From the NCBI GenBank assembly GCA_905212215.1, contig CAJMDR010000093.1, positions 1-7,437 on the forward strand: a DNA stretch of 7,437 nucleotides. Reading direction: 5' to 3'. The notes beneath the pieces were generated by a model. That model made no database searches, had not been told where the DNA came from, and was given only the letters and a program-made list of their open reading frames with translations. Positions 6,151 to 7,437 of the stretch are shown here, in pieces (position 1 is the stretch's first letter; each line of letters starts with the position of its first letter). The stretch is from an uncultured Porphyromonadaceae bacterium (GTDB taxonomy: Bacteria; Bacteroidota; Bacteroidia; Bacteroidales; Muribaculaceae). The position numbers were made by a program, and so were the translations under genes.

Positions 6151-6193
6151 ATAAACTCTTTCGAGGATTTATTCCCTGGTAGTTTAAGATATA

Positions 6194-6243
6194 ATCAGAG
6201 AGTGCGTCCGGTATATTCCGGCACACTCTCTGATGAATCTTTT
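6194..6243 (+). terminator. Intrinsic terminator after mdh
   Basis: ATCAGAGAGTG (6194-6204) pairs perfectly with CACTCTCTGAT (6224-6234). The stem continues inward past a C-A mismatch, a G-C pair and a bulged T into CCGG/CCGG closed by loop TATATT. GAATCTTTT follows. It lies 43 bases after the mdh stop. The U-tract is short, so some readthrough into mazG is possible. Confidence 0.75.
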
Positions 6244-6276
6244 AATAACATAAAAGTTGAAATAACCTCATTATAA

Positions 6277-7056
6277 ATGAATACAAGGAAAGAACAACTT
6301 GCAGCATTTGAACGTATGCTTGACATACTTGACGAACTGCGTGTAAAATGTCCATGGGACCGCAAGCAGACCAATGAGTCGCTAAGACCCAACACCATTG
6401 AGGAAGTATATGAACTTGCAGATGCATTGATGCAAGGCGACAATTTGGCGATACGCAAGGAATTGGGCGATGTATTGCTGCATGTGGCTTTTTATTCCAA
6501 GATTGGCAGTGAATCCGGAGCTTTTGACATTGGCGATGTATGTAATGCCCTAAGCGATAAATTGGTGTACAGACATCCGCATGTGTTCGGAGAGGTCAGG
6601 GCCGAAGATGCTGAGACTGTGTCCCAGAACTGGGAACAGCTTAAATTAAAGGAAAAAGGTGGCAATAAAACGGTACTTGCCGGTGTGCCGGGTGCTTTAC
6701 CGGCTTTGATAAAGGCTGAGCGTATTCAGGAAAAAGCCACTCATGTTGGCTTTGACTGGGAACATCCGGACCAGGTTTGGGATAAGGTAAAAGAGGAAAT
6801 AGGAGAAACTGAGGCTGAAATAAAAGCCAACAGAAAAGAAGGCGTTGAGGAAGAATTTGGAGATTTATTCTTCTCGCTGGTAAACGCTGCAAGACTCTAT
6901 GGCGTTAATCCGGAGAATGCTCTCGAACATACCAATCGCAAATTCATAAAGCGTTTCAATTATCTGGAAGCAAAGGCTAAAGAGGCAGGAAAAGAACTTA
7001 AGGACATGACTCTTGCCGAAATGGATGCCATCTGGGAAGAAGCCAAGAAGCTCTGA
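6277..7056 (+). CDS. mazG: Nucleoside triphosphate pyrophosphohydrolase MazG
   Basis: Cytoplasmic enzyme that hydrolyses NTPs and dNTPs to monophosphates and pyrophosphate, clearing non-canonical or excess nucleotides. It has 259 residues with the two tandem MazG domains of the long bacterial form. Domain 1 carries CPWDRKQT (25-32) and the metal-binding helices EEVYE (E42, E43, E46) and ELGD (E62, D65). YRHPHVFGEV follows at 98-107. Domain 2 carries the second helix pair, EEIGETEAE (173-181) and EEEFGD (191-196). All acidic metal ligands appear intact. An in-frame TAA immediately before the ATG (6274-6276) fixes the start as the first possible one. No consensus promoter is visible in the 33 bases between the mdh terminator and the start, so its transcription may depend on readthrough or on a weak promoter within the hairpin region. 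topB follows 18 bases downstream, probably in the same operon. Confidence 0.95.
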   Translation: MNTRKEQLAAFERMLDILDELRVKCPWDRKQTNESLRPNTIEEVYELADALMQGDNLAIRKELGDVLLHVAFYSKIGSESGAFDIGDVCNALSDKLVYRHPHVFGEVRAEDAETVSQNWEQLKLKEKGGNKTVLAGVPGALPALIKAERIQEKATHVGFDWEHPDQVWDKVKEEIGETEAEIKANRKEGVEEEFGDLFFSLVNAARLYGVNPENALEHTNRKFIKRFNYLEAKAKEAGKELKDMTLAEMDAIWEEAKKL

Positions 7057-7074
7057 AACTAACAGAGTAGGAAC

Positions 7075-7437
7075 ATGATACTCTGCATCACCGAGAAACC
7101 GAGCGTTGGTCGCGACATAGCAACTATTTTAGGTGCTAAATCGCGACATGACGGCTATATGGAAGGCAACGGCTATTGTGTTACCTGGACATTCGGCCAC
7201 CTTTGCTCACTTAAGGAGCCTGACGACTACAGTACGGCATGGAAACGCTGGTCGTTAGGCTCGCTGCCCATGATTCCGCCACGGTTCGGAATAAAGGTAA
7301 TGGCCGATGACGGAATTCAACGCCAGTTCAAAGTGATAGAGTCGCTGATTGGAAAAGCTTCGGAGGTTATCAATTGTGGTGATGCCGGGCAAGAGGGTGA
7401 ACTTATTCAGCGTTGGGTGATGCAGAAAGCCGGTGCG
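7075..7437 (+). CDS. topB: DNA topoisomerase III, N-terminal part (runs off right edge)
   Basis: Type IA topoisomerase that relaxes and decatenates DNA through a single-strand break. Only the first 121 codons are present, covering most of the N-terminal TOPRIM domain; the active-site tyrosine lies beyond the window. The start gives MILCITEKPSVGRDIATILGA, with the conserved glutamate E7 in the EKPS motif. FTFGH-like spacing is seen in TWTFGHLCSLKEP (37-49). The second TOPRIM motif is CGDAGQEGELIQR (101-113): D103 and E107 are present, but the middle acid of D-x-D-x-E is G105 and the usual arginine is Q106. DAGxEGE variants are, to my knowledge, common in one branch of TopB proteins, so this need not mean lost activity. 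It starts 18 bases after the mazG stop; AGGA at 7069-7072 is only 2 bases from the ATG, so ribosome binding probably does not rely on it. Confidence 0.93.
   Translation, partial: MILCITEKPSVGRDIATILGAKSRHDGYMEGNGYCVTWTFGHLCSLKEPDDYSTAWKRWSLGSLPMIPPRFGIKVMADDGIQRQFKVIESLIGKASEVINCGDAGQEGELIQRWVMQKAGA

Noticed and set aside
6149..6172. AATAAA/TTTATT inverted repeat just after the mdh stop
   Set aside because: AT-rich stem with unpaired bases and no T-tract; the hairpin at 6194-6234 is a much better terminator.

Overview
The window looks like a chromosomal segment from a member of the Bacteroidales (Bacteroides/Prevotella type). Several features support this. Three promoters carry the Bacteroidetes -7 element TAnnTTTG, each time as TAATTTTG, with a TTTG- or ATTG-like -33 element 19-20 bases upstream. 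Leaders are A-rich with few Shine-Dalgarno sites. One protein joins a streptopain-type (Spi) prodomain to a type IX secretion-like C-terminal domain. The superoxide dismutase and malate dehydrogenase read like those of Bacteroidales. The genus cannot be fixed by eye.

The left half (1-3887) is all on the minus strand. In transcription order it holds an Fe-type superoxide dismutase, a 12-helix MFS transporter, an exported protein with an orphan Spi domain and a C-terminal sorting-like domain, and the start of DNA primase dnaG, which runs off the left edge. The exported protein's stop overlaps the dnaG start as ATGA. A 10-bp inverted repeat between sod and the MFS gene can act both as the sod terminator and as an operator-like element over the MFS promoter.

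The right half (4060-7437) is all on the plus strand. It holds an EamA/DMT-family transporter, NAD-dependent malate dehydrogenase (mdh), the nucleotide pyrophosphohydrolase mazG, and the start of DNA topoisomerase III (topB), which runs off the right edge. mdh has a near-perfect promoter, a leader of about 145 nt with hairpins that could compete, strongly biased codon use typical of high expression, and a strong hairpin terminator. mazG and topB lie 18 bases apart and are probably cotranscribed.

Most of the window is ordinary housekeeping (DNA replication and topology, oxidative-stress defence, central carbon metabolism, nucleotide clean-up) plus two transporters. No mobile element, CRISPR array, tRNA or rRNA was seen, and no clear new multi-gene system. 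The least explained parts are the orphan Spi/sorting-domain protein coupled to dnaG, and the structured DNA overlapping the MFS and mdh promoters.
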